Shown: positions 34,201-44,217, counted from the first letter of the stretch. The stretch is 64,000 bases of DNA from CAWDVH01 sp963805705 (GCA_963805705.1 CAWDVH010000005.1:1550001-1614000), one strand, 5' to 3'. A program made the numbers and translations. Notes: generated by a model from the letters alone, not told the origin.

Positions 34201-35052
34201 TCAGTGGTCGGAAATGTCGCCGGGCAGGCCGGCCCGGCCCTGGGCGCGGCCTGCGTGCGCGGCCGGGGTCCTGGTGGCGGGGTCGAGCGGGTTCAGGCCC
34301 ATCGCGGCGGCGGACGCTACGTCGGGCGTGATCACGGTGACCGCTGAGCCGTCTGACCGAAGCTCACCGACCACCCTGCGCAGCGGCATCGGCGACGGGA
34401 GCGCCGAATCGTAGCCCAGCGGCGAGATCACCACGATCCGGCCGCAGCCCGCCGCGAGGTCAGCGTTCTCGCCCGACCGGACTCCGCCGTCAACGTACCG
34501 GCACCCGCTGATGGTCACCGGCGGCCAGACGCCCGGTACCGCGCAGCTCGCGGCCACCGCATCGACCAGGCTCACCCCTGACTGCCGGTCGAATACGCGC
34601 ATCGCGCCGGTTTCGGCGTCGACGGCGACCAGCAGCATCCGCCGTGCTGGCCAGTCCGGGGAGGGCAGGCGGGCGGAGATGACCGCCCGCCGCTCGGCCT
34701 CGGGCACCGTGTCAGCCGCGAGCGCGTAGGCCCCGATCCGCCGCTGCGCGTCCTGCGCTGAGGTCACGCCGCTCATCAGCTCGCCGAACTCGGCCGCGAC
34801 CTTCTGCAGGTCCAGCTCGGCCACGAGCTCCCTGGCCTGGAGCGCCGGCTCGGCCTGCCGCGCGAACAGCGCGTCCAGAGACAGTCCGCTGCCGAGCTGA
34901 GCGGCGACGGCCGCCCCGGCCGACGTGCCGACGATCAGGTCCGCTCCCGTTACGTCCTGGCCGGCCTCGGCGAGCCCGGCGAGCAGGCCGGTTATCCACG
35001 CGATCCCGGCCACGCCGCCGCCGCCGAGGACCAGTGCGTGCCCTGCTGGCAT
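34201..35052 (-). CDS. Patatin-like phospholipase family protein
   Basis: 283 residues. The oxyanion-hole glycine run LVLGGGGVAGIAW is at residues 8-20, the nucleophile elbow GTSAG at about 42-46, and the catalytic Asp in YVDGGVRSGENADL at about 182. That is the full Ser/Asp dyad of patatins. Probable lipid acyl hydrolase without signal peptide. It is upstream of the amidase with an 11-bp gap. Substrate unknown. Confidence 0.87.
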   Translation of the reverse strand: MPAGHALVLGGGGVAGIAWITGLLAGLAEAGQDVTGADLIVGTSAGAAVAAQLGSGLSLDALFARQAEPALQARELVAELDLQKVAAEFGELMSGVTSAQDAQRRIGAYALAADTVPEAERRAVISARLPSPDWPARRMLLVAVDAETGAMRVFDRQSGVSLVDAVAASCAVPGVWPPVTISGCRYVDGGVRSGENADLAAGCGRIVVISPLGYDSALPSPMPLRRVVGELRSDGSAVTVITPDVASAAAMGLNPLDPATRTPAAHAGRAQGRAGLPGDISDH

Positions 35053-35261
35053 CGAACGCTCCCGTCTGCGCCGTTGATCAAGGCCGATATCCGGCTGCGC
35101 CGGACTATCGCATCATGCCCCACCTGGGGCGCCGTATCTGAACGGGCCCGGCCGCCTCTGGTTAAGCATGGACGGAAAGCGTTCTCCTGCGGCGGCAATC
35201 ATGACCAGACCCCTGGGCATGCCGGAGCGCAGGCCTGGATACCCGGGTTACAGGGGTGACA

Positions 35262-37384
35262 ATGAGCGCCATTCTTTACGGCAATCTCAGCGTCGAGGTC
35301 GTCAGTGACCTGGGAACGCGCATCGAGCGAACGGTCCTGCGGACGGCCGCCACCGGCCTGCTCGCCTCCCGGCCCCCGGCGGCGCTGCCCCGGCCGCGGA
35401 TGCTGGGCCGGGAGCGCGAGTCGGCGGACGCCCGGCGCGCCATTCGTGCCGGGCAGCCCATCGGGCTGCATGCGGCCTGCGGCTACGGCAAGACGACGCT
35501 GCTGCAGCACATCGTGGCCAGCGCGGCCGACGACGGCGTCGCGCCGAACTGCATCTACCTGCGGGCGGACGGGGACCGGATCGAGGATCTGCTGCATGAT
35601 CTGGTCACGAGGCTGTACACCTCGGCCCGCCCGGTCAAGCTGACGGCGCACGAGTGCGCCCTCGTGCTGGCGGAAGTCAGCGCCGTGGTCGCCGTCGACG
35701 ATTTCTCCGCCGGCCCGGACCGGGTCGGCCAGCTCCTCGATGCCCTGCCCGGCTGCCGCCTGGTGATCGGCTCGGCGCGGCCGGTCATCGGCCGACGGGG
35801 CAGCTCCCAGGATCTGGCCGGGCTGCCCGATGATGCGGCCCTGGCGCTGCTCGCTGAGGACCTGGGCCGGCCCCTGACCAGCGAGGAAATCCCGGCGGCC
35901 GCCCGCCTGGCGGCGGCCGTCGACGGCCAGCCCCTGCACCTGAGGCAGGCTGCGGCGCTCGTACGGGAAGGCAGTCACACCTTCACGTCACTCGCGTCAC
36001 AGGCCGCCGGTCACCCCGCTGCCCTCGACCGGCTCAGCGTTGACGCGCTAGCCGAGCACGAACGGCGCGCGCTGTCCGTGCTGGCCCTGGCGGCCGGAGC
36101 GCTGCTGCCGGCCGACGTTGTCGCCGCCATCGCGGACGTCGCTGACCTGACCGAGAGCCTGGGCTCACTGCGGCGGCGGGGCCTGGCCGAGCAGCGCGAC
36201 GACCGGTTCGGGCTGCCGGTCTGCAAGGCCGCGAGCTACCGCGAGATGCTGCTCAAGAACCTTCAGCTCGGTTCGGCGGCGCACGATCTCGGCGCGTGGC
36301 TGGCGGCCAGGGGCCCCGCCTCCAGCGGATCGCAGTCCGCGGCGGACGCGGCCCTGTCCATCATGGATCTGGCCGCCGAGCTCGGCGACTGGGCAGTTGT
36401 GGCCCGGCTGGCCCGCGCCGCTGAGTCGGTCCTGTTCCTCGCCGGGCGGTGGGAAGCCTGGCACCACGTCCTCGGCCGGGGACTGGAGGCGGCCGCCGAG
36501 GCCGGGGACCGCGGCGCCGAGGCCTTCTTCTCGCATCAGCTCGGGAGCCTGGCGTTCTGCCAGGACCAGCTGGACGATGCCGTGCGGCTGCTGCAGCACG
36601 CGGAGGCCCTGCGCGAGCAGATCGGCGACCGGGCCGGGGCTGATCTCAGCCGCCACAACCTCGAGCTTCTCCAGCCGGGAGGACCTCCGCCGCCGCCTCG
36701 TCCGCCCCTGAGCGTGCGACACCGCAGCCTGCTCGCGGTGGCCAGCGCCGCCGGCGCGCTGGTGCTGGCGGCAGGCACGGTGGCGGTCGCCGCCGCTGTC
36801 CATGGCGGAGGTCCCGGCGGGGGGCCCGGTGGACCGACCAGCTCGACGACCGTGCACAGCACCACGCCTAACTCGAGTACAGGCCGGGAATCGAGCACCA
36901 GCACCGGCACCAGTCCAAGCACCGGTACGAGCACCAGTACCGGAACGACCACCAGCACCAGCAGTCCGGAGGTACCCGTGCCCAATGTCGTCAGCGAATC
37001 AGTCGCGATCGCGACCAGGGCACTCGGCGATGTCGGCCTGAGCGTCGGCAGCCAGACTCAGCAGTGCTCGGACACGGCCGAAAATGACACGGTCACCTCC
37101 ACCAGCCCGCAGGCGGGCAACGAGGTGCAGCCGGGATCAGCGGTCAATCTGGTGGAGTCCTCCGGGCCGTGCCTGGTGATCGTGCCCGACGTGATCGGGG
37201 AGACCGAGAGTCAGGCCTCTGCCATGTTGCAGGCTCAGGGGCTGACGGCACAGCCCGCGGCCCCAGCCCCTTCGCAAAAATGCGGCAAAACCGATATAGG
37301 CCATGTCGTAGGGCAGAACCCATCGGGCAACACCTCTGTCTCGACTGGCGCCCCTGTCACCATCAACGTGTGCGGGATCGCCGC

Positions 37385-37388
<4 letters not shown>
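35262..37388 (+). CDS. Membrane-anchored P-loop NTPase (STAND/NB-ARC-like) with two PASTA domains
   Basis: 708 residues; ATG at 35262. A cytoplasmic P-loop NTPase region has Walker A GYGKTTL (about 74-80) and Walker B VVAVDDFS (about 142-149), with a winged-helix-like part and helical-repeat, TPR-like segments (about 370-470) that include HQLGSLAFCQDQLDDAVRLL. A Pro-rich stretch leads into one transmembrane helix (about 488-515), then a Ser/Thr/Gly-rich linker of STSTGT-type repeats, then two PASTA domains (about 572-640 and 640-708) beginning VPNVVSESVAIATRAL and VPDVIGETESQASAML. PASTA domains bind peptidoglycan or lipid II in Ser/Thr kinases such as PknB; here an NTPase replaces the kinase. 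That suggests a cell-wall sensor with STAND-type output. No partner gene is next to it. Confidence 0.8.
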
Positions 37389-38089
<701 letters not shown>

Positions 38090-38114
38090 CTCGCTCCCGA
38101 TCGGTAGCCATCTC

Positions 38115-38147
38115 GTACTTAGTACTGTAGCATCCCGTACTAAGTAC
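38115..38147. promoter_or_regulatory. Double palindromic operator for the TetR regulator
   Basis: Two 11-bp palindromes, GTACTTAGTAC (38115-38125) and GTACTAAGTAC (38137-38147), with centres 22 bp apart, i.e. about two helical turns. A further half site AGTACG lies at about 38157-38162. They sit between the divergent TetR and oxidoreductase starts, the standard position for autoregulated TetR operators. Confidence 0.8.
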
Positions 38148-38203
38148 GACTTACAAAGTACGGTGGAGCGACCCGCGCGCCATCGGCTCGAAGGGGAGCG
38201 GCT

Positions 38204-39241
38204 ATGAGATCAGAACGGCAGCACGCGGCGATGAGCGGCGACGCACATGGCCCGCCGGCGGCGGGAAGCACGATGCAGGCCATCGTCCAGGACGCCTACG
38301 GCTCCGCCGACGTCTTGCGCCTGGCGCAGATCGCCCCGCCGAAGATCGCCGACCACGAAGTGCTCCTGCGGGTGCACGCGGCAGGCCTCGACCGGGGCAC
38401 CTGGCATCTGATGACCGGCCGGCCGTATCTGCTGCGCCTCGGCTTCGGGATCGGCAAGCCGAAGAACCGTGTCCCGGGGCTCGATGTCGCCGGCACGGTC
38501 GTGGCGGCCGGATCGGCGGTGACCAGGTTCTCCGCTGGTGACGAGGTGTTCGGGTTCGGCCGGGGCTCTTTCGCCGAGTACGCCGTGGCCAGGGAAGACA
38601 AGCTCGCCCGCAAGCCGGCGAACGCCACCTTCGAGCAGGCCGCGGTGGCCCCGGTGTCCGGGCTGACCGCCCTGCAGGCCCTGACCGATGTCGGCCGGGT
38701 CAAGAAGGGCGAGAAGGTGCTGGTCATCGGCGCGTCCGGCGGCGTCGGCAGTTATGCCGTGCAGCTGGCCAAGGCCTTCGGAGCGGAGGTCACCGGCGTG
38801 TGCAGCACCGCGAAGCTCGATCTCGTGCGATCGCTGGGTGCCGATCATGTCATCGACTACACCCGAGACGACTTCGCCGATGGCGTGCACCGCTACGACC
38901 TGATCCTCGACATCGCCGGGAACCCCGCCCTGTCACGGCTGCGCCGCGCGCTCGCGCCCACCGGGACGGCCGTCCTCGTCGGCGGCGAGGAAGGCGGCAG
39001 CTGGACGGGAGGCATCGACCGGCAGCTGCGGGCCCTGGCGTTGTCACCGTTCGTGCGCCCGCGGCTGACCAGCGTCATGTGCAAGCAGCGCTCCGGCGAT
39101 CTCGAACGGCTCGCCGAGCTCATCGAGGGGGGCCAGGTGACGCCGAGTATCGGCCAGACCTACCCGCTAGCCCAGGTGCCGGCGGCGATGCGCCACCTCG
39201 AAGCCGGACAAGCACGAGGCAAAGTCGCCATCACCGCCTGA
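38204..39241 (+). CDS. NAD(P)-dependent alcohol dehydrogenase / quinone oxidoreductase-type MDR protein
   Basis: 345 residues from the ATG at 38204, which has AGGGGAG 7 nt upstream; the conserved part starts only at about residue 25 (MQAIVQDAYGSADVL), so a shorter form is possible. GroES-like N-terminal domain with GLDRGTWHLMTG and PGLDVAGTVVAAG, and a Rossmann fold with VLVIGASGGVGSYAVQLA (about 174-191). It lacks the zinc-binding cysteines of classical alcohol dehydrogenases, as in the QOR-like branch. Divergent from, and probably regulated by, the TetR protein. Confidence 0.87.
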   Translation: MRSERQHAAMSGDAHGPPAAGSTMQAIVQDAYGSADVLRLAQIAPPKIADHEVLLRVHAAGLDRGTWHLMTGRPYLLRLGFGIGKPKNRVPGLDVAGTVVAAGSAVTRFSAGDEVFGFGRGSFAEYAVAREDKLARKPANATFEQAAVAPVSGLTALQALTDVGRVKKGEKVLVIGASGGVGSYAVQLAKAFGAEVTGVCSTAKLDLVRSLGADHVIDYTRDDFADGVHRYDLILDIAGNPALSRLRRALAPTGTAVLVGGEEGGSWTGGIDRQLRALALSPFVRPRLTSVMCKQRSGDLERLAELIEGGQVTPSIGQTYPLAQVPAAMRHLEAGQARGKVAITA

Positions 39242-39289
39242 CCGACGGCCGCGTTCCGGAGCACAGTTCTCGGACCTGGGCGCTCAGTC

Positions 39290-39865
39290 AGCGCCGTCCC
39301 CATCCCCGACACACCGGACAAGAGCCTGACCGCCGGGAAGCCCACCATGCGATGTCAGCTGCGGGTGATCGACACATCGGAGCACGACGTCGCCCCCGGC
39401 GCCCGCGGCGAAATCGTCGTCCGGGACCCGAGCGTCATGCGGGGCTACTGGCAGAACCCGGAAGCCACCCGGCAGGTCATCCGGGACGGCTGGTTCCACA
39501 CCGGTGATCTGGGCTTCATCGACGAGGAGGGATTCCTGCACGTCGTCGACCGCATCAAGGAGATCATCGTCGTCGGAGTCTCGAACGTCTCCCCCGCGGA
39601 CCTCGAAGCGGTTCTCGCTGAATCGCCCGACATCGACGCGGCGGCGGTCGTCGGCCGGCCCGACGAGGAACTCGGGGAGGTACCCGTCGCCTTCGTCGTG
39701 CCCGCCAGAGGGCGCGCTCTTTCCCGTGAGCAAGTCCTGTCGCTGTTCGAAGGCAGGCTCGCCCCGTACAAGCACCCGCGCGACGTGATCTTCCTCGAAG
39801 CTCTCCCCCGCACCTCAGTGGGCAAGCCCGAGAAGAAAGCGCTGCGGGCCATGGCCCGCAGGTAG
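39290..39865 (+). pseudogene. C-terminal remnant of an acyl-CoA/AMP-dependent ligase
   Basis: About 190 codons are left of a protein that is normally over 500 residues. The sequence LTAGKPTMRCQLRVID, GEIVVRDPSVMRGYWQNPEAT, GWFHTGDLGFIDEEGFLHVVDRIKEII and the final KPEKKALRAMAR match motifs of the ANL (acyl-CoA synthetase) C-terminal half, including the TGD and hinge regions and the catalytic Lys near the end. The adenylation core upstream is missing; the preceding frame is occupied by the oxidoreductase stop. I read it as a deletion remnant, not a functional gene. Confidence 0.8.
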
Positions 39866-39911
39866 CGCCGGCCAGGGTAGACGGGGCACGTATCACCGCA
39901 GCCCATGGAGC

Positions 39912-40126
39912 GGGTTAGTGTCGGCTGGTGTCGCGGAGCCAGGCCTGGGCGCCCATCTGGACCGCTTCCCAGGGGCTGCCGAGCGGGGGGTGTAGGACAG
40001 GTCGAGATCGCTGATGGCATCGACGGTCATCTGGTGGTAGATGGCGGTGGCGGCGATGTCGATGCGCTTGGCGATCTCGGCGTGCCGGTGCCCGGATAGC
40101 TGTACGCCCAGGAGCTGGCCGGTGCT
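39912..40126 (-). pseudogene. Degenerate copy of the 3' end of the FAD oxidoreductase gene
   Basis: About 215 bp nearly identical to the 3' end of the intact oxidoreductase gene at about 41371-41584 (for example GCCTGGGCGCCCATCTGG and GATGCGCTTGGCGATCTCGG in both). In this copy GAGCGGGGGG replaces GAGCGGGGGCG, which shifts the frame, so the encoded end differs (SYTPRSAAP instead of SYTPPLGSP). Upstream coding sequence is absent apart from about 30 residues. It flanks pstS on the far side from the intact gene. Confidence 0.85.
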
Positions 40127-40214
40127 TGAAACGATCACCGCCTCACCCACGAAAATCAGACAGTCCGATCCCGGCGCAGTGTCTGTCTCGTTAAAGGTAT
40201 TTCCGGCGGCACGT

Positions 40215-41348
40215 TCAGCCGAGGAGGCGAGTTCCGTTGGGGCCGGTTACCTGCTGGAGCATGGTGCGGGCGAGTTGCTGGATGCTGGGTGGCAGTGGGA
40301 CGTAGCTGGTGGCGGCGGCGTAGGTCTGGCCGGTGTGGGTGAGCCAGTCGATGAGGCTGACCAGTGCTTTTCCGGTGGCCTGGCTAGTTTGGCGGGTGTA
40401 GATGAGGGCCCAGCTGTATCCGCAGATGGGGTAGCTGCTGGGTCCTGGCTCGTTGACGATGGAGAAGTCGGCGGGGGTGATGTCGGGTTTCTGGGCGGCG
40501 TCGGCTGTGATGGAGGCCGTGGAGGGGATGGTGTAGTTCCCGGCCTGGTTGCGGATGGCGGCGTAGTTGAGGATCGGGCCTTTGGAGTAGGACCGTTCGA
40601 TGTAGCCGATGGAGAACGGCGTGTGGGCGACGGTCTGCGCGACGCCGGGGTTTCCCTTGGCCCCGATGCCGACTGGCCAGTGGAGAGTTTTGCCGGTGCC
40701 GACCTTGGATGCCCAGGCCGGGTCGGTGCTGGAGAGGTAGTTGCTGAATATGTAGGTGGTGCCGCTGCCGTCGGAGCGGTGGACGACGTTGATTGACACG
40801 TCGGGGACGTTGAGGCCGGGGTTGAGGGCCGCGATGGCCGGGTCGTTCCAGTGGGTGATCTGGCCGAGGAAGATCCGCGCGATCACCGGGCCGCTCAGGT
40901 GCAGCCTGCCTGCGCCCGGCAGGACGAGGTTGTAGACGACCACTTCGGCGCCTAGGTCGACGGGCACCTGGACCGAGGCACCGCCATGTGCGGCTGCCTG
41001 CTCGGCAGCGGTCAGCGGCACGTCAGTAGCGCCGAAGTTCACCTGCCTGGCGGTGAAGGCCGCGATACCCGCGGAGCTGCCCACGGCGGAGTACCGGATA
41101 GTGACTGCGGGGTTTTGCTGGTGGTATCTGGCGAATGCCAGGCCGAAGAACGGCGCATCGAACGTTGAGCCCGAGCCGGTGATAGTGACTGCGGAGGCGC
41201 CGGGGCTGACTGCTGCGGGTGTGACCGTGGCGCTATCGGTGGTCGTTGTACTGGTGCAGGCGGCCAGGGTGAGGGCAATGATCGCGGCGGCGAGCGCGTT
41301 GACGGTGGCGTTCCGCGCAGAGCCGGGCTCGTGGTCGTGGGCTGGCAT
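40215..41348 (-). CDS. pstS: PstS-like phosphate ABC transporter substrate-binding lipoprotein
   Basis: 377 residues; ATG at 41348 with AAGGAAA upstream. Signal peptide with lipobox LTLAAC (lipid-modified Cys at residue 31). Family signatures: TGSGSTFDAPFFGLAFARY, YSAVGSSAGIAAF, FGATDVPL, and VVHRSDGSGTTYIFSNYL, which form the phosphate site of PstS. No pstC, pstA or pstB lies nearby. The position between two copies of oxidoreductase sequence within an arsenic island suggests a role in choosing phosphate over arsenate, or binding of arsenate, but that is inference. It is co-oriented with, and 25 bp from, the oxidoreductase gene upstream. Confidence 0.87.
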   Translation of the reverse strand: MPAHDHEPGSARNATVNALAAAIIALTLAACTSTTTTDSATVTPAAVSPGASAVTITGSGSTFDAPFFGLAFARYHQQNPAVTIRYSAVGSSAGIAAFTARQVNFGATDVPLTAAEQAAAHGGASVQVPVDLGAEVVVYNLVLPGAGRLHLSGPVIARIFLGQITHWNDPAIAALNPGLNVPDVSINVVHRSDGSGTTYIFSNYLSSTDPAWASKVGTGKTLHWPVGIGAKGNPGVAQTVAHTPFSIGYIERSYSKGPILNYAAIRNQAGNYTIPSTASITADAAQKPDITPADFSIVNEPGPSSYPICGYSWALIYTRQTSQATGKALVSLIDWLTHTGQTYAAATSYVPLPPSIQQLARTMLQQVTGPNGTRLLG

Positions 41349-41373
41349 CGGCTTTCCTTGGATGAGGGGCGGG

Positions 41374-42771
41374 CTAGTGCTGCGCGGCCTGGCGGACCCA
41401 GGCCTGGGCGCCCATCTGGACGGCTTCCCAGGGGCTGCCGAGCGGGGGCGTGTAGGACAGGTCAAGGTCGCTGACGGCATCGACGGTCATCTGGTGGAAG
41501 ATCGCGGTGGCGGCGATGTCGATGCGCTTGGCGATCTCGGCGTGCCGGTGCCCGAACAGCTGCACGCCGAGCAGCTGGCCGGTGCCGCGATCGCCGGTGA
41601 TCCGCATGGTGATGCGGTGGCTGCCGGGATAGTAGGCCTTGTGGTCATCAGCCTCGGATCCGATGGTGACCGGGTTGAACCCGGCCGCGGCGGCCTCATG
41701 GTCGCGCAGCCCGGTCCGGGCGGCGGCGTGGTCGAAGATCTTCACGACCTGGGTGCCGAGGCTGCCCGCGAACTCCCGGTTCCCGCCCAGGGCGTTCTCG
41801 CCCGCGACGCGGCCCTGCTTGTGCGCGGTGGTGCCCAGCGGCAGGTAGCTCTCGCCGGTGAGCCGGTGGTGGGTAATGACGCAGTCCCCGGCGGCGAGCA
41901 CGTCGGGAAGGCTGGTCCGCATGCCGCGGTCCACGGCGATCGCGCCCTTAGCGCCCAGGGCCGCCCCGGCGGCGGTGGCCAGGCTGGTGTCGGGGCGGAC
42001 GCCGACGACGACCAGGACCATGTCGGCCAGGCGCGTCACGACCTCGCCGTCGGCTCCGGTGGCCTCGACCCGCAGCCGTCCCGCCTGGCCTGCGGGGGCG
42101 CGGCGGATCTGCCGGACGGTGGTACCGGTCAGGACCTCGACGCCACGGGCGGCGAGCTGGCCGTGGACAAGGCCGCCGAGGGCCGGGTCGACGGTGGGCA
42201 GGACCTCGGGCAGCTGCTCCATCTGGATGACCGACAGGCCGCGGGTGACCAGCGCATCGGCCATCTCCAGGCCGATGTAGCCCGCACCGACGATGATCGC
42301 GGTGGCCGGCCCGGCGTGCTCCAGGGTGCGCATGAGCGCGAAGGTGTCGCCCATCGAGTGGAGCAGGTGCACGCCATCAGCGGCGCCGAGAGCATCGGTC
42401 CCGGCCAGGCCGGTGATCGGCGGGCGGACCGGGACGGCACCGGTGCCGACGATCAGCTTGTCGTAGGCGAGCAGTTCCTCCGCGCCGTCGGCGGCGGTGA
42501 CCAGGAGCTTGCGGGCGGCGATGTCGATCCGGCGTGCGGTGGTGTCCAGCCGCAGGCTCATCCCGGTGGCTTCGAGGTCGGAGACCGTGCGGTGGGCGAG
42601 GTTGCGCCAGTGGGTTACTTCGCCGGAGACGTAGTAGGGGATGCCGCAGATCGAGAAGTTCGGGTAGGCGTCCGCGACGACCACGCTGACCTCAGCGGCG
42701 GGATCCAGCTCGCGGGCGCGCAGTGCGGCGCTGATCCCGGCGTCACTGCCACCGATCATGACCAGGTGCAT
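41374..42771 (-). CDS. FAD-dependent NAD(P) disulfide-type oxidoreductase of the arsenic island
   Basis: 465 residues; ATG at 42771 with CGGAG upstream. Two dinucleotide-binding motifs are visible: VMIGGSDAGISAALRAR at the start and AIIVGAGYIGLEMADAL at about 156-172. The single Cys in NFSICGIPYYVSG (C42) matches the active-site Cys of CoA-disulfide reductases and NADH oxidases of this family, and a C-terminal dimerisation domain follows (LGVQLFGHRHAEIAKRID). Such proteins are often encoded in actinobacterial ars clusters with aquaporins and ArsR, where they may reduce thiol or arsenic species. That role is not established. The gene follows aqpS on the same strand with 25 bp between. Confidence 0.85.
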   Translation of the reverse strand: MHLVMIGGSDAGISAALRARELDPAAEVSVVVADAYPNFSICGIPYYVSGEVTHWRNLAHRTVSDLEATGMSLRLDTTARRIDIAARKLLVTAADGAEELLAYDKLIVGTGAVPVRPPITGLAGTDALGAADGVHLLHSMGDTFALMRTLEHAGPATAIIVGAGYIGLEMADALVTRGLSVIQMEQLPEVLPTVDPALGGLVHGQLAARGVEVLTGTTVRQIRRAPAGQAGRLRVEATGADGEVVTRLADMVLVVVGVRPDTSLATAAGAALGAKGAIAVDRGMRTSLPDVLAAGDCVITHHRLTGESYLPLGTTAHKQGRVAGENALGGNREFAGSLGTQVVKIFDHAAARTGLRDHEAAAAGFNPVTIGSEADDHKAYYPGSHRITMRITGDRGTGQLLGVQLFGHRHAEIAKRIDIAATAIFHQMTVDAVSDLDLSYTPPLGSPWEAVQMGAQAWVRQAAQH

Positions 42772-42796
42772 GCTGGCTCCGTTCGGGCTGGCTAGG

Positions 42797-43594
42797 TCAA
42801 TGAGGCTGGCTATGGCCGGGCGAACGGCCCACGGAGGGCGACGCGCCATCGCCCGCTGCGCGATCGGCGGGCGGTGCAGCCTGGATGCTGTGGTGGGGGA
42901 CCATGATGTCGGCGGCCTGCGCCGGGGTGACGCCGGGATACAGCGCCCTGACAACGGCGATGGCCAGGGCGCCCCCGATGACCTGGGCGGTGATAAAGCT
43001 CGGCACTGACGACGGGGCGATTCCGGCGAAGGTGTCGGAGAACATCCGGCCGATCGTGATCGCCGGGTTGGCGAAGCTGGCCGAGGACGTGAAGAAGTAC
43101 GCCGCCCCGATATAGGCCCCGACCGCGGCGGGCGTCGTGCGGCTGCGGTCTGACCGGGCCAGCGCGAAGATCACCAGGATGAGGCCGAGGGTGGCGACGA
43201 TCTCGGACAGGAAATGCGCAGGCGAGGCCCGGTGCTTGGTGGAAATGCTGACCGCTGCCCCGGCGAACATCAGGTTCGCCACCACCGCACCGCCGATGCA
43301 CCCGGTCACCTGCGCCGGGAGGTACGCCGCGGCGTCCCGCCAGCTCAGCCCGCCGAAGGCAGCATCGGCGAACGACACCACCGGGTTGAAATGGCCGCCG
43401 GAGACCGGCCCGAACATCAAGATGATCGTGTACAGCCCGGCCGCGGTCGCCGCCGCGTTCTCCAGCAACTCCAGCCCCACATTGCCCGGCGACAGGGTCT
43501 GCGCGGCGATGCCCGAGCCGATCACCACTGCGGCCAGGAACGCGCTGCCCAGCAGCTCGGCGAGCAGCCGCCGCCACAGGGCCACCTCACTCAT
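42797..43594 (-). CDS. aqpS: Aquaporin / aquaglyceroporin (AqpS-like)
   Basis: 265 residues and about six membrane helices. The two pore loops are GGHFNPVVSF (Asn-Pro-Val at 70-72) and SFANPAITIGR (Asn-Pro-Ala at 176-178). The first NPA is replaced by NPV. In rhizobia AqpS substitutes for an arsenite pump by letting arsenite formed from arsenate flow out. Here it is beside arsR and an FAD oxidoreductase, with no Acr3 or ArsB in the island, which fits the same job. The start faces arsR1 across a 156-bp promoter region with a shared ArsR-type site. Confidence 0.85.
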   Translation of the reverse strand: MSEVALWRRLLAELLGSAFLAAVVIGSGIAAQTLSPGNVGLELLENAAATAAGLYTIILMFGPVSGGHFNPVVSFADAAFGGLSWRDAAAYLPAQVTGCIGGAVVANLMFAGAAVSISTKHRASPAHFLSEIVATLGLILVIFALARSDRSRTTPAAVGAYIGAAYFFTSSASFANPAITIGRMFSDTFAGIAPSSVPSFITAQVIGGALAIAVVRALYPGVTPAQAADIMVPHHSIQAAPPADRAAGDGASPSVGRSPGHSQPH

Positions 43595-43684
43595 CGCCGG
43601 GCACCGCCGTCTCGCTCACGTGGCACCGTTCCGTCGCCTCAGCGCAACTGCCACACGGGCCTCATCAGTCATCGGCCACTTCCA

Positions 43685-43699
43685 TCGATATACGTCTAT
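43685..43699. promoter_or_regulatory. Candidate ArsR operator between aqpS and arsR1
   Basis: TCGATATACGTCTAT. The same sequence with one change (TCGACATACGTCTAT, reverse complement) overlaps the arsR2 start at 44851-44865. It lies about 50 bp upstream of arsR1 and 90 bp from aqpS. Confidence 0.6.
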
Positions 43700-43730
43700 C
43701 CAGCTCGGTCCAGCTTGCCAGGCTGGATAG
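43696..43730. repeat. 9-bp perfect inverted repeat upstream of arsR1
   Basis: CTATCCAGC (43696-43704) and GCTGGATAG (43722-43730), 17 bp apart, between the proposed ArsR site and the arsR1 start. It could form a leader hairpin or bind a dimeric regulator. Confidence 0.65.
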
Positions 43731-43750
43731 ATGACCGTCAAGATAGAGTT

Positions 43751-44137
43751 ATGTCGATGCAGACGGAGCACGGGGCGCTGGAGTTCATCCCCGCGGCCGA
43801 GCTGCGGGTCGTCGTCGAGGCCTGCTCCACGCCGCTGGTCGGTGAGCCGATCGGCGAGAGCGCGGCGGCCGGGCTGGCGCAGGTGTTCAAGGCCCTCGCG
43901 GATCCGGTCCGACTCCGGCTGGTGTCCCTGATCGGGGCACATCAGGGCGGCGAGGCATGTGTCTGCGAGCTGACCACGGCGTTCAATCTCACCCAGCCCA
44001 CGATCAGCCATCACCTGAAGATCCTGCGGGAAGCCGGGATCATCGACTCCGAGCGCCGCGGCACCTGGGTCTACTACTGGCTAGTGCCAGCCGCGCTGGA
44101 GCGGATGGCCGCGCTGCTGTCCGCCCCGGTCCGTTAA
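43751..44137 (+). CDS. arsR: ArsR/SmtB family regulator 1
   Basis: 128 residues from the ATG at 43751 (a second ATG at 43757 is possible). Winged helix with LTQPTISHHLKILREAG as recognition helix and a metal-site motif EACVCEL (Cys70 and Cys72), plus Cys25 in the N-terminal arm. These cysteines fit an As(III)-type three-thiol site. It is divergent from aqpS with a shared intergenic operator and likely represses both directions. The gene ends in a convergent gap before arsI. Confidence 0.9.
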   Translation: MSMQTEHGALEFIPAAELRVVVEACSTPLVGEPIGESAAAGLAQVFKALADPVRLRLVSLIGAHQGGEACVCELTTAFNLTQPTISHHLKILREAGIIDSERRGTWVYYWLVPAALERMAALLSAPVR

Positions 44138-44184
44138 CTGCACCCTTGCGGCCGCTGCCGAGCCGGTGCTGCTGGCAAAGCGGG

Positions 44185-44217
44185 GCCAGGCCTGGAGGAT
44201 AATCCGCCGGGCCTGGC
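44185..44217. terminator. Hairpin in the convergent gap between arsR1 and arsI
   Basis: GCCAGGCC (44185-44192) and GGCCTGGC (44210-44217) form an 8-bp perfect GC stem with a 17-nt loop, between the ends of two convergent genes. There is no T-tract, which is common for actinobacterial terminators. Bidirectional termination is plausible. Confidence 0.5.

Noticed and set aside
39893..40150. Small independent gene of 85 codons
   Set aside because: It is the decayed copy of the oxidoreductase 3' end, with a frameshift relative to the intact gene.
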